Under the pieces are notes generated by a model, which was not told the origin of the DNA, did no database searches, and worked only from the letters and a program-made list of their open reading frames with translations. Made by a program: the position numbers and the translations under genes. Positions 1 to 8,700 of a DNA stretch of 15,442 bases are shown here, one piece after another (the stretch's first letter is position 1; every line of letters begins with the position of its first letter). Source of the DNA: DASRBA01 sp036559665 (GTDB lineage Bacteria; Myxococcota; Myxococcia; Myxococcales; Myxococcaceae). The DNA is taken from positions 1 through 15,442 of the forward strand of contig DATBSS010000544.1 in assembly GCA_036559665.1 (NCBI GenBank), read 5' to 3'.

Positions 1-36
1 GGCCAGGAGCTCCGGAGTCGTGGTGACGATCGTCAT
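1..36 (-). CDS. 5' end of an unidentified gene, cut by the window edge
   Basis: An ATG at 36-34 overlaps the TGA stop of the upstream reductase gene in an ATGA arrangement and opens a frame to base 1, encoding MTIVTTTPELLA. A G-rich stretch (GGGGGAA, 47-41 on the minus strand) sits four bases before the ATG and could serve as ribosome binding site. The four-base overlap is typical of translationally coupled genes, so the product is probably linked to the acyl-reductase. Twelve residues are too few to assign a family. Acyltransferase or acyl-activating partners would fit the context, but that is only a guess. Confidence 0.5.
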   Translation of the reverse strand, partial: MTIVTTTPELLA

Positions 37-2219
37 GGCGTTCCCCCGGTGGGCGCACCCAGCAGCATTGCGGCGGCCGCGTCCACCCAGCGGGCCCCGC
101 GCGAGGCCGCCGCCCCCCGCAGCTCCGGGAACGCATCGCCCTCCGCCGTCACCAGGAGCGGCGGGCGACCCCCCTCTGCCGGACGCCGCCGCGACGATCC
201 GCGCAGGGCCCTCAGGTCGGCCACGCTGGCCGCGAGCAGCGTCACGCCCGGCCGGAGCAGCGCCTCCGCCAGCGCGCCGGGGGGCTGCTCCGGGAGGATG
301 ACCTGGGCGCCGTGACAGAGCGGGAGCAGCAGGCACGCCCAGAGCTGGAGCCCGTTCGACTCCGGCCGCCAGAGCAGCGACACGTCCTTCGACGTGATGG
401 ACAGCCGCTCCGACAGCGCCACCAGCCGCGAGACCAGCGCGGCCCCGTCCGCCGCCGCGTCCCGGTCCAGCGCCGCCAGCGCCCGGAGCGGCCAGTCCGG
501 AGCGTCCCGGCCCCCGGCCACCCGCTCCCGGAGATCTGCGTAGGCGATGCGCTCGGCCCGCCCGCCACCGCGCTCCAGCACCAGGGCGATCTTCCCGGCG
601 TGCGCGTCCGCGGCCGCCCGCCACAGGTCGCCCGGGCGGTCCCCGCACAGGTCGCGCCGCAGCGGCCTGAGCTCCTCGCCCAGCTCCGGCAAGGCGAACC
701 GGAACAACCCCTCCATCTCCACCTCGGTCCAGTAGCGCGGCCAGTCGATGGCCTCGGGCGCGAAGGGAAGCGCGGCCCGGTCCCCGGGGTGGAGCCCGGC
801 GTAGAGCGCGCGGGTGCGGTCGGCGCGGAAGACGGTGCTGGTCCGGGAGGTGAACGGCAGGTAGGTCCGCAGGACGGCGTCCGCCAGCTTCGCCTGCGAC
901 TCGCGGCGGCGGAGCGCGGCGGCGGCGCCGGCGAAGGGCTTCCCCAGGCGCTCCAGCGCGCCGGCGGCGCCGGAGCACGCGCGGGCCCAGGCCGGAGCGG
1001 ACCACCGCTCGTAGGTGGCCTCCTGGACCGGGCGTGGCCCGAACCGGTCGCCCAGGCGCCGCTCGCCGCGGCGGGCGCGCTCGGCGCGGACGGCGGCGCG
1101 GGTCCAGGTCACCGAGTCGCCGATCCGGAGCGGGTTCTGGTCGCCGGAGCAGAGCTGGTACACGCCGTCCGCCGCCCGGGCGAGCGTCATCGCCGCCACC
1201 ACGATGGTTGCGTTGGCCACGTGGTCCACCGGGATGAGATCCAGCACCACCTCCGGCCGGATGGGGAGCAGGCGCTGCCCGCGCCAGGCCAGGTACACCA
1301 TGGGCGCGACCGTGTTCGTCCCCTCCACCCAGCCGGGGAAGGGCGCCTCCACCGCCGCCTCGACGATGGCCGGCCGGACGATGGAGAGGGGCACCTCGCC
1401 GCGGGCAGCCCACACGCCCCGCTCTCCCAGGGCCTTGGTGAAGGCGTAGACGTTGGGCCACCCCCACGCCCGCGCGCGCGCCTGGCCCTCCTCCGCCAGG
1501 CGGAGGGAGATCCAGTGGTCGCGCTGGCGGCGGAGCTGCCGCTCGCCGATGGGTCCGGCGCCGCTCTTCCGCGCCGCCTCCAGCAGCTCCGCGCGCACGG
1601 GCTCGGAGCCGGCCTCCTCGCGCACGCGTTGGATGGCCTCCCGCAACGAGGCCAGCTCGTCCCGCACCGAGATCCGTCCCCTGGGCGCTTCCTCGGGGTC
1701 GAGCGTCTCCGGCACGGTGCCCGACCGCTCGCCGAAGACGAAGCAGGTGGAGACGTGGCACAGGGCGGCGCCCTTCGCGCGCGCCAGGTCCAGCATCCGG
1801 AGCGGGCCCTCGGCGTTCGCCTCCAGCTCCACGTCCAGCGGGCCCTGGAAGTCCACCACCCCGGCGCAGTGGATGACCAGGTCCACCGCGCCCTCCACCG
1901 CCAGCGCGCCCGGGCCCAGCGCTCCTTCCACCACCTCGACGCGCGCCCCGAACCGGCCCTCGCCCAGGCGGCGCCGGAGAGGCATGAACATCGGCGAGCC
2001 CAGCACCTCCCGCCGCAATCTTGCCTCCGCCGCGCCCACCCCGGGCCCGGAGCGGATCAGGCAGCGGATGCGCAGGTCCTCGGGCCCGTGGGCCAGGAGT
2101 TGGTGGAGGATGACCTTGCCGAGGAACCCGGTCGCTCCGCTCAGCAGCACCGTCTTGCCAGCCAGGACCTCGGCGATCCGGGGGAGCTTCGCCTCCACGG
2201 AAGACAGCGCTCCCCCCAT
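33..2219 (-). CDS. Fatty acyl-CoA/thioester reductase-like protein with truncated adenylation-like C-terminus
   Basis: This 728-aa protein begins with an extended short-chain dehydrogenase (male-sterility/FAR type) domain. The dinucleotide-binding motif SGATGFLG lies at residues 27-34, the catalytic Ser/Thr region HVSTCFVFG at 155-163, and the YxxxK pair at Tyr258/Lys262 inside WPNVYAFTKALGE, which looks much like plant-type fatty acyl reductases. Residues ~440-515 (LPFTSRTSTVFRADRTRALY and after) resemble the FAR C-terminal region. Enzymes of this family reduce acyl thioesters to aldehydes or alcohols with NADPH, so a role in wax, ether-lipid or alkyl-lipid synthesis is plausible. Residues ~540-728 look like part of an AMP-binding (ANL) domain, but I see no YTSGTTGxPKG-type P-loop and the domain stops early. 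The ATG at 2219 precedes the Rossmann motif by a normal distance. The gene diverges from 2300 and is coupled to the next gene at its 3' end. Reductase fold is secure; substrate is inferred. Confidence 0.8.
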   Translation of the reverse strand: MGGALSSVEAKLPRIAEVLAGKTVLLSGATGFLGKVILHQLLAHGPEDLRIRCLIRSGPGVGAAEARLRREVLGSPMFMPLRRRLGEGRFGARVEVVEGALGPGALAVEGAVDLVIHCAGVVDFQGPLDVELEANAEGPLRMLDLARAKGAALCHVSTCFVFGERSGTVPETLDPEEAPRGRISVRDELASLREAIQRVREEAGSEPVRAELLEAARKSGAGPIGERQLRRQRDHWISLRLAEEGQARARAWGWPNVYAFTKALGERGVWAARGEVPLSIVRPAIVEAAVEAPFPGWVEGTNTVAPMVYLAWRGQRLLPIRPEVVLDLIPVDHVANATIVVAAMTLARAADGVYQLCSGDQNPLRIGDSVTWTRAAVRAERARRGERRLGDRFGPRPVQEATYERWSAPAWARACSGAAGALERLGKPFAGAAAALRRRESQAKLADAVLRTYLPFTSRTSTVFRADRTRALYAGLHPGDRAALPFAPEAIDWPRYWTEVEMEGLFRFALPELGEELRPLRRDLCGDRPGDLWRAAADAHAGKIALVLERGGGRAERIAYADLRERVAGGRDAPDWPLRALAALDRDAAADGAALVSRLVALSERLSITSKDVSLLWRPESNGLQLWACLLLPLCHGAQVILPEQPPGALAEALLRPGVTLLAASVADLRALRGSSRRRPAEGGRPPLLVTAEGDAFPELRGAAASRGARWVDAAAAMLLGAPTGGTP

Positions 2220-2299
2220 GGGCGGTAGCTCTTAGCACGGCGCTCTCAGGGCGGGAGAGCTCTCCCGAGCATCGGAGTAATCTTTGGGGCACCCTCCCA
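2220..2299. promoter_or_regulatory. Divergent intergenic region with possible promoters
   Basis: This 80-bp gap separates the start codons of the minus-strand reductase (2219) and the plus-strand coiled-coil gene (2300), so both genes must use promoters in it or be transcribed leaderless from it. I see a perfect palindrome in its middle (listed separately) but no convincing -35/-10 pair in either direction. A TAATCT at 2278-2283 could be a weak -10 for the plus gene, without a matching -35. Confidence 0.4.
2252..2267. promoter_or_regulatory. Perfect 16-bp palindrome, candidate operator
   Basis: CGGGAGAGCTCTCCCG reads identically on both strands, with no central spacer. It lies midway between two divergent start codons, a typical place for a dimeric repressor or activator site that controls both sides. 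No transcription factor gene lies next to it, so a regulator cannot be named. A symmetrical G/C-rich site can arise by chance in DNA of this composition. Confidence 0.35.
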
Positions 2300-3097
2300 A
2301 TGCATCCCCCCAAGGACCGACTCCAGACGGTGCGCGAGATCGCCTCGGCCCAGGTGCGGCTGGCGCGCGCGCTGGCGTCCGAGCTGCGGGCCCAGGAGCC
2401 CTGGCGCCAGGCGATCCGGGACGAGGCGATCGGCAGGGTGAAGAAGGCCCGGCTGCGCAAGCTGCTGAGGACGGGCAAGGCGCGGCCGGCGCATGCCGCG
2501 CTGGCGGACCAGCTCGCCCAGGTGCAGCGGTGCGGCAGCGAGCTGGCCCTGTGGGCGGATCGGGCCCAGGCCGAACGGCGGGCGGCGGCGGTGGAGCGGG
2601 AGCGGATGGAGGCGGAGGCGATGCACGCGCTGGAGGCGGTGGCCGGCTCGTCGGCGAGGGCGGCGGAGGAGCGGCGGGCGCTGGAGGCGCTCCACGCGGA
2701 GATGGACGGGCTGCCGACGCGGCTGCATCCCAGGTATGCGCCGCTGGAGAAGAAGGCGAACGTCCTGCGGCAGGCCATCGCCGCGGGAGACATGCAGCGC
2801 GACCGGCTGGGCGAGTCCGCGGAGCGCGCGCGGGCCGGCGCCCGGGCCGGGCGGGAGCTGGAGGCGGCGCTGGAGCGGGCGGAGCAGACCCTGCGGCGCC
2901 TGGAGCAGGTGGCGGCGCAGGCGGCGGAGCAGGTGAACCGGGCGCTCACCGCCCACGCGGCCGACGCGGGCGCGCGCGGGCTGGCGGAGTCGCTCGCCGC
3001 GGCCCTGAAGCCGGTGGACCCGGAGGCGGTGGAGGCGCTGGCCCAGGAGACGTTCCGATTTCTCTCGGAGCGCGCCGACGCCGCGCGGGCGCGGTGA
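2300..3097 (+). CDS. Hypothetical coiled-coil protein
   Basis: I do not recognise this 265-aa protein. It is almost entirely helical in composition: rich in Ala, Glu, Arg and Leu, with heptad-like hydrophobic spacing from about residue 65 to 220. A likely break at ~135-150 (DGLPTRLHPRYAPLEKK) suggests two coiled-coil arms folding back on each other. There is no signal peptide or membrane segment, so it is probably cytoplasmic. The basic N-terminal part (residues 40-60, IGRVKKARLRKLL) could bind nucleic acid or acidic partners, but nothing specific shows it. It starts the collinear plus-strand block leading to the Hsp90-like ATPase, 148 bp before the next gene. The ATG at 2300 was preferred over a longer frame at 2284-3249, whose product is Gly/Arg/Ala-rich noise. 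A structural or scaffold role is inference. Confidence 0.7.
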   Translation: MHPPKDRLQTVREIASAQVRLARALASELRAQEPWRQAIRDEAIGRVKKARLRKLLRTGKARPAHAALADQLAQVQRCGSELALWADRAQAERRAAAVERERMEAEAMHALEAVAGSSARAAEERRALEALHAEMDGLPTRLHPRYAPLEKKANVLRQAIAAGDMQRDRLGESAERARAGARAGRELEAALERAEQTLRRLEQVAAQAAEQVNRALTAHAADAGARGLAESLAAALKPVDPEAVEALAQETFRFLSERADAARAR

Positions 3098-3177
3098 GCG
3101 GTGCTTCGCGAAGTGTGCGGAACCCGGACGCTCCGCGCGCGGGCGGCGCTTCGCCGTGGTGCGGTGCGCAGGCGCGT

Positions 3178-3231
3178 TGCGTGAGCGGTGGCGCGCGCGT
3201 GCGCTGCGTGAGCCGTAGCGCGCAGGCGCGC
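3178..3231 (+). repeat. Two adjacent 27-bp imperfect tandem repeats
   Basis: Bases 3178-3204 and 3205-3231 each begin TGCGTGAGC and match at 22 of 27 positions by hand alignment. The stretch just upstream (about 3163-3176) carries another copy of the GCGCAGGCGCG end of the unit. The repeats lie in the 148-bp gap (3098-3245) before the 299-aa gene and encode nothing plausible. They may be a small expansion of GC-rich spacer or binding sites. Confidence 0.55.
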
Positions 3232-3245
3232 GGGGAGTCCCCGCG
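3229..3245 (+). promoter_or_regulatory. Hairpin enclosing the ribosome binding site of the 299-aa gene
   Basis: CGCGGGG (3229-3235), a three-base loop AGT, and CCCCGCG (3239-3245) form a perfect 7-bp stem that ends exactly at the GTG start codon (3246). The only Shine-Dalgarno-like element, GGGGAG at 3232-3237, is buried in the stem and loop. As an RNA it should limit ribosome access, so this gene may be weakly or conditionally translated. That it regulates anything is inference. Confidence 0.45.
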
Positions 3246-4145
3246 GTGATCCTCGAAGGGCCAATCGCGGAGTCCCATACCTCCGCCCTCCGCGCGCTCC
3301 TCGCCGTAGCTCGGCCGGGCGCCCAGTACCCGGACGGGCGGGCGTTCGCGGAACGCCTCCGCTTCCTCGGCCCCCGCCTGGAGATCGACCCGCGCTCCGG
3401 CCTGCCGTCCCTCCGGTCGCTCAGCCAGGTGGACGCCGAGAAGGCGCTGGCGCCGGACTTCCTCCAGCGGCACGCCGCCGCCCTCCCGGACCGCGTCCCC
3501 CACTTCCGCGCCCTTCTCGAGGCCCCGCTGGAGCCCCTCCACCGCGTCCAGGTCCGCTTGATCCACCGCGACCGCGGCACCTCCCGCGTCCAGCTCCTGC
3601 GCGACCTGGTCGACCCGGCCTCCGGCTGCCTGGTGCGCTTCACCGTCATCGCCCTCCAGCGCGGCGAAGGCCAGGTCTCCTTCATCCGCGGCGACCTCTC
3701 CCGCGCCAACCCCCGGCTCACCACCGCCGTCGAGGAAGCCACCTCCGGCGACGCCGAGATGGCGCTGCTCGCCCTCGCCCAGCTCCCGGGCCTCCTCCCC
3801 GAGGACGTCGTCCGCGGACAGCTCGGCCCGTTCTGCACCGCCCGCGCGGCCGGCCCGCCGTTGACCGCGCCCGCGCTGGCCGCCGCCCCCGGCGGAGCGC
3901 TCCTCCACCTCGCCCTGGAGCGCGCCGGCATCACGGTCCCCGGCGACCGCTGCCTGGACCCGCTGGCCTCCCTCTACCGGGACGCGCTGCCCAAGGACGC
4001 GCGGGCGCGGGTGGAGGCGCGGCGGGCGGAGCTGGGGTACCGGGTGGTGAAGGAGCGGCGGCTGGTCTGCACGCCCGAGCTGGAGGCGCCCCTCCGGGCG
4101 ATGCTGGCCGCCGCCGGCGCCCGCCTGGTGGTGCGCAGCCGGTGA
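3246..4145 (+). CDS. Hypothetical protein, 299 aa
   Basis: I do not recognise this family. The protein is soluble-looking, with no signal peptide or membrane helix. Residues ~10-100 are mainly helical (LRALLAVARPGAQ, AFAERLRFLG). A central part (100-150) has alternating hydrophobic residues suggesting a beta-sheet (VQVRLIHRD, LVRFTVIALQRG, QVSFIRGDL). The C-terminal half is again helical and ends with a basic tail (RLVVRSR). Third codon positions are strongly C-biased for most of its length and more G-biased near the 3' end, but the reading frame is continuous. The GTG start sits behind a hairpin that masks the ribosome binding site. It lies 32 bp before the Hsp90-like ATPase gene, so it is probably co-transcribed and could be a partner or substrate adaptor of it; that link rests on position only. 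Confidence 0.7.
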   Translation: MILEGPIAESHTSALRALLAVARPGAQYPDGRAFAERLRFLGPRLEIDPRSGLPSLRSLSQVDAEKALAPDFLQRHAAALPDRVPHFRALLEAPLEPLHRVQVRLIHRDRGTSRVQLLRDLVDPASGCLVRFTVIALQRGEGQVSFIRGDLSRANPRLTTAVEEATSGDAEMALLALAQLPGLLPEDVVRGQLGPFCTARAAGPPLTAPALAAAPGGALLHLALERAGITVPGDRCLDPLASLYRDALPKDARARVEARRAELGYRVVKERRLVCTPELEAPLRAMLAAAGARLVVRSR

Positions 4146-4177
4146 CGGCGTCACGCCTCTCCGTTTAACCTCCACCC

Positions 4178-5776
4178 GTGGGCGCGTACGCCGATCTCCT
4201 CCGCGATCTGGTCCATCAGTTCTCCGACCCGTTCGCGTTCTACCGGGAGCTCATCCAGAACAGCATCGACGCCGGGTCCGCCCGCATCGAGGTGCGCCTC
4301 CGCTTCACCCCAGGCGCCACCCGTGGGACCGCCACCGCCGTGGTCCAGGACTGGGGCGAGGGGATGAACCGCCGGGTCATCGACGACTACCTCCTCACCA
4401 AGTTCCGCTCCAGCAAGGAGAACGACCTCACCAAGATCGGCAAGTTCGGCATCGGCTTCCTCAGCGTGTTCGCGCCGGAGCCGGACGCGGTGGTGGTGGA
4501 CACCGGCAAGGACGGCGAATTCTGGCGGCTGCTCTTCAGGCCGGACCTCACCTGGGAGTTGCTGGAGTCCCCCGACCCGGTCGAGGGCACCACCGTCACC
4601 CTCCACAAGGCGCTCACCGCCTCCGAGTACCTCCAGTTCGCCGCCAACTCGGAGCGTTCGGTCCGCTCCTGGTGCCGGCACTCCGAGGCGGACGTGGCCT
4701 TCGCCGCCGGCGGCCCTGACGGCGCCCCCCCGGCGGAGTCCGCCCTGGTGCGCGAACCGCTCGCGGTGCAGGCGCCCTTCCAGGTCGAGTACCGGGAGGA
4801 GGGGACGCACATCGTGGCCGGTCCCTCCCCGCGCCACCCGCCGAAGGTGGGCCTCTACAACCGCGGCCTCACCCTGATGGAGCTGGAGGAGGACCTCGTC
4901 CCGGGGGTGACCTTCAAGATTCTCTCCCGCTACCTGGAGCACACCCTCACCCGCGACAACGTCCGCCGGGACCGCCACTTCGAACGCGCCATCGCCCTGG
5001 TGAAGCGCCTGGCGGACACCGCGCTGCTGGACCGGCTGCGCGTGGACCTGAAGGTGGCCGCGGGGGACCCGGCGCGCGCGGAGGACCACGCCACGCTGCT
5101 GGTGTTCGCGGCCTCCCGCCTCCGGCCCGAGGAGCTGTGGTTCCGGTCCGTCTCCGGCGTGGCGGTGGACGGCGCCGCGGTGCGGGAGACGGCCCGCCGC
5201 GCCGGCGCGGTGCTCTGCGCGCCGGAGCCCGGGCCGGTCACCGAGGCCATCGAATCGGCCGGCGGCGCGGTTCTCCTGGGCGTCCCCGCCGACCCGGTGG
5301 TGGAGGCCGCCGCCCACATCTTCATGCCGGAGGTGGAGGCCGCGGTGCCCGCCGCGTCCCGCTTCGTGGTGGCGCGCCCGGACACCCGGCCGGAAGCCCA
5401 GGCGCTGGCCCGGGCCGCGGCCGAGCTGCTGCACGTGGCGGGGGCCAAGGTGACGGAGGTGATGGTGGGGCGCGCCTTCGGCCAGGGAGCGGTGGAGCTC
5501 GCGCTCCGCGTGGAAGGCGCCGGGAAGCCCACCCTCGCCCAGGAGGCGGGGGCTTCGCCCTTCAAGATCGGGGGGCCGGGCATGCTCTGCCTCAACACCG
5601 GCGAGCCCTCGGTGGCGGCGGCGGTGACGCTGGCCGCGCGCGCGCCGGACCTGGCCGCGCTGCTCCTGGTCCGCCGGCTGGCGGTGGCGGCCGGGGCGCT
5701 GGGGGAGAAGCTGGACTGGAAGCTCACCGAACGCGCGCTCGCCGGAGCCGGGACCCTGCATGCCACCCCCGGATGA
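4178..5776 (+). CDS. Hsp90-like (GHKL) ATPase, HtpG-related
   Basis: This 532-aa protein has an intact Bergerat-fold ATP site. The N-box is ELIQNSIDAGS, with Glu24 (the catalytic base in Hsp90), Asn28 and Asp31. The G1 box is DWGEGM (58-63) and the G2 box GKFGIGFLSVF (88-98). Residues ~223-268 (VGLYNRGLTLMELEEDLVPG then TRDNVRRDRHF) match the Hsp90 middle-domain pattern LYVRRVFI...LPLNVSRE. The last ~230 residues are divergent; segment 468-508 (MLCLNTGEPSVAAAVTLAAR) recurs at the end of the next protein. HtpG is about 620-640 aa, so this is a shorter, atypical member. The GTG start gives the usual short helix before the N-box, but no Shine-Dalgarno precedes it (TTTAACCTCCACCC). The gene overlaps the giant downstream gene by 17 nt, implying translational coupling and joint action. 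ATP-driven remodelling of a protein client is the family expectation; the client is unknown. Confidence 0.85.
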   Translation: MGAYADLLRDLVHQFSDPFAFYRELIQNSIDAGSARIEVRLRFTPGATRGTATAVVQDWGEGMNRRVIDDYLLTKFRSSKENDLTKIGKFGIGFLSVFAPEPDAVVVDTGKDGEFWRLLFRPDLTWELLESPDPVEGTTVTLHKALTASEYLQFAANSERSVRSWCRHSEADVAFAAGGPDGAPPAESALVREPLAVQAPFQVEYREEGTHIVAGPSPRHPPKVGLYNRGLTLMELEEDLVPGVTFKILSRYLEHTLTRDNVRRDRHFERAIALVKRLADTALLDRLRVDLKVAAGDPARAEDHATLLVFAASRLRPEELWFRSVSGVAVDGAAVRETARRAGAVLCAPEPGPVTEAIESAGGAVLLGVPADPVVEAAAHIFMPEVEAAVPAASRFVVARPDTRPEAQALARAAAELLHVAGAKVTEVMVGRAFGQGAVELALRVEGAGKPTLAQEAGASPFKIGGPGMLCLNTGEPSVAAAVTLAARAPDLAALLLVRRLAVAAGALGEKLDWKLTERALAGAGTLHATPG

Positions 5777-8700
5777 CCTGGTCGACCAGCTCCGCGCCGG
5801 CGCCGCGCCGGTGGACGCCGGGCGTTTCCGGATCGACTCCAACCGCGCGCTGGAGAAGCTCCGCCAGTTCCGCCTGGCGGACCCGCACCACTACGTGCTG
5901 GAGCTGCTCCGGGCCGCGGTCGTCTCCCGCGCGCGCTGGGCCACCGTCCGCACCGACTCCGACGACTTCGAGCTGAGCTTCGATGGGGACCCGTTCCCGC
6001 CCGCGCACCTCAAGGAGCTGCTGGCGCAGGCGCTGATGGGCGGCGCCGACCGCGACGCCCGCCGCGCGCGCCTGCTCTCGCTGGGGGTGGCGGGCGCGCT
6101 CGCGCTCCAGCCCCGGTGGGTGCGCGTCCAGAGCGGCGAGTGGCAGGTGGAGCTGGACGGCGGCGCGCGGGCCACCGTCTCCCGCGCCCCGCCGCTCCCG
6201 TCGCCCCAGCGCACCCGGATCCACGTGAGGGGCCGGCTCTCCTGGCGGGTGGCGCGCGACGCGCTGTTCGGCTCGCGCGAAGGGAAGGCGATCGCCGAGC
6301 TGTGCCGGGAGCTGCCCATCCCGCTGACGATGAACGACCGGGCGCTCGGCCCGGCACGCTCCTTCGATGAGCCGGTGCTGGCGAAGGTCCAGCGGGAGGA
6401 GGACGGGATGCGGCTCTGGGCCGCCTTCCCGCGGCGGCGCCTGGGCCAGAGCCTGGTTCGCTTCCATCTCCATGGGGTGCAGATCTGCGAGCGCCGCTGG
6501 GACGGCTTGAGGACGCCCATCCTCGCCTCCGTCCACGACGAGGAGCTCCAGCGGAACGCCTCCGGCTCGGACGTGGTGCTGACCGATCCGCGCTACCGGA
6601 AGGCGCTCCAGGCGCTGGAGGCGATGGTGGAGCCGCTGCTGGCGGCGGTGGCCCAGCGCCTGCGCGCCGCGCCCGACCCGCAGGCGCGCGAGGTGCTGCT
6701 GGAGGCCTCCGCCGGCGCCACCGGGAAGATCCGCGGCATCGTCGATTCCGCGCTGCTGCTCCCCGGCCCCTCCGGCGAGTGGTTCTCCGTGAACGAGCTG
6801 CGCGCCGAGCACGCCGCCGGCCGGCCGCTCCGGTACGCCACCCGCGCGTACCCGGCCGGAGCCTACGCCCGCCCGGTGCTGCTGCTGGAGACCGACCGGC
6901 GGGTGCTGGAGCTGCTGCCCGGCAAGCCGCGGGTGGACGTGGCGGAGGAGGTGGCGGCCCGCGAGGCGGCGCTGGAGCAGCGCAGCCGTTGGGAGAACCA
7001 GGAGAGCGAGGAGCTGACCCTTCCGCCCACCCGGTACCTGGTCCGCGCCGTGGTGAAGGGGCGCGGGTTCAGCGGCGAGGCGGGCGTGCTGGAGCGGTCC
7101 GGCCCGCGCGCGACGGTGCGGGTGCTGCTGGAGCGGAAGCTGCTCTTCGTGGAGAGCCCGGACGACCTGCCGCCGGGGACCGTGGCGGTCGTCAACATCG
7201 CCACGCCTTCGCCCACCCTCTCCGCCTGGGCCAAGCCCCACGCCGGCATCCGGCTGGATCGCTTCCTGGGCGCCATCCGGTCGGCGCTGGTGGCCGGCGC
7301 GGTGGAGTCGGTGGAGGAGCATGAGGGCCCCCTGCGCGAGGGCGTGCGCGCGCTGGCGCGCTGGCTGGTGGCGCATGCGGTGAACGCCGCCGAATCGGAG
7401 GACGCGCTGCGGTTGCCGGCGGCGCTGCGCGGCGCGCCCATCTACGAGCTGGCGGGGGAGGCCGAGCGGCGCGCTTCGCTGGAAGACCTCCTGGGCTGGC
7501 CGCTCATCCGGCAGGTGGAGCAGCCGTGGCCGCACCCGCTGCTGAGCGGAGAGCCCGCGGTGACCCTCTCCCGCTGGACGGAGGCGGGGCCGCTGGCGCG
7601 GCTCCTGGGCGACGACCGGGTCCAGGACGTCACGCAGCTCCTGCGCGAGGAGGCGCGCATCCGGCAGCGGATCGCCTCCGGCCCCGAGCCGCTGGATCAC
7701 CACCGGCCCACCCTGGTCTCGCTGGAGATCGACGGCGCCGACTGTCGCGGGAAGATGGGCTTGCTGGAGGAGGGGAGCTCCGGCCTGGAGCTGCGCCTGT
7801 TCGTCAGCGGCATCCTGGTGGAGGAGGTCTCCCTCACGGCGCACTACGGCCACGCCGCCGCCGCCGTGGCCTCGGAGTCGCTCACGCCGCGCGAGGGCTG
7901 GTCCGGGGTGCTGCGCGACGCGGCCTTCGACCGGGTGGTCGAGGTGGTGCGCGGGGGGGAGCGCGCGCTGATGGGCCAGCTGCTGGAGAAGCTGGGCGGG
8001 AAGGAGCTCTCGCGCTGGCCGTTGGCCGCCCGGCGGTACTTCCGCGGCTTCGTCCACCGCGAGCTCACCGGGCTCCGGGGGCGAAAGGACCTGGATCCCC
8101 TGGCAGTGGCGGTCGCAGGCGCGGCGGTGATCTCCACCTCGCAGGGGCCGCGTTCGCTGCGCGCGCTGGCCGAATGGGGCCAGCGAAACGGGCGCCTGTG
8201 GATCCAGGAGACGCCGGTCGGGGACGAGGTCTACCCGGACATGCTGATCGTCTATGCCGACCCCACCCTGGGCGCCCTGCTCAAGCAGGTGGCGCGCGTG
8301 GAGGGAGCGGATCCGGTCCCGGAGCTGAGGCGCCGGCGCGACCGCGAAGCGTTCCAGCATCGCGCCACCGCCGATCCGAAGGTGGACGCCTCCCTGCAAC
8401 TCATCGTCCCCGTGGAAGCGGCCGGCGGCCTCCGCGGCGAGGTGGGCGCTCCGGCCCGCCACCTGGGCACGCAGCTGGAGTTGTCGCTGGACGGCCGGCA
8501 CCTCGAGTCGCGCTTCGTGGAGACGGTGCTGGGGATGGACGCGGCCCTGGACCTGCCGGAAGGGTCCATGGACCCGGTGGAGCCGGTGCCTCCGCTCCTG
8601 GAGCGCGCGGTGCAGGACGCCCTGGAGGAGGCGGAGCTGAAGCTCCTTCTGCTGGGGGCCGAGCGCTGGGACTGGCCGGAGACGCGGGCCCTGGTCTACC

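Noticed and set aside
312..2228. Plus-strand open frame of 638 codons opposite the acyl reductase
   Set aside because: Composition is typical antisense noise (Arg/Gln/Pro/His-rich), whereas the minus strand shows the SGATGFLG and YxxxK motifs.
2284..3249. Alternative plus-strand frame of 321 codons overlapping the coiled-coil gene
   Set aside because: Extremely Gly/Ala/Arg-rich out-of-frame translation; the 2300-3097 frame gives a coherent helical protein.
2246..3934. Minus-strand open frame of 562 codons opposite the coiled-coil and 299-aa genes
   Set aside because: Low-complexity Arg/Ser/Gly product crossing two better plus-strand genes and the spacer between them.
4151..5842. Minus-strand open frame of 563 codons opposite the Hsp90-like ATPase
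   Set aside because: The plus strand carries intact N-box, G1 and G2 motifs; the antisense product shows no family pattern.
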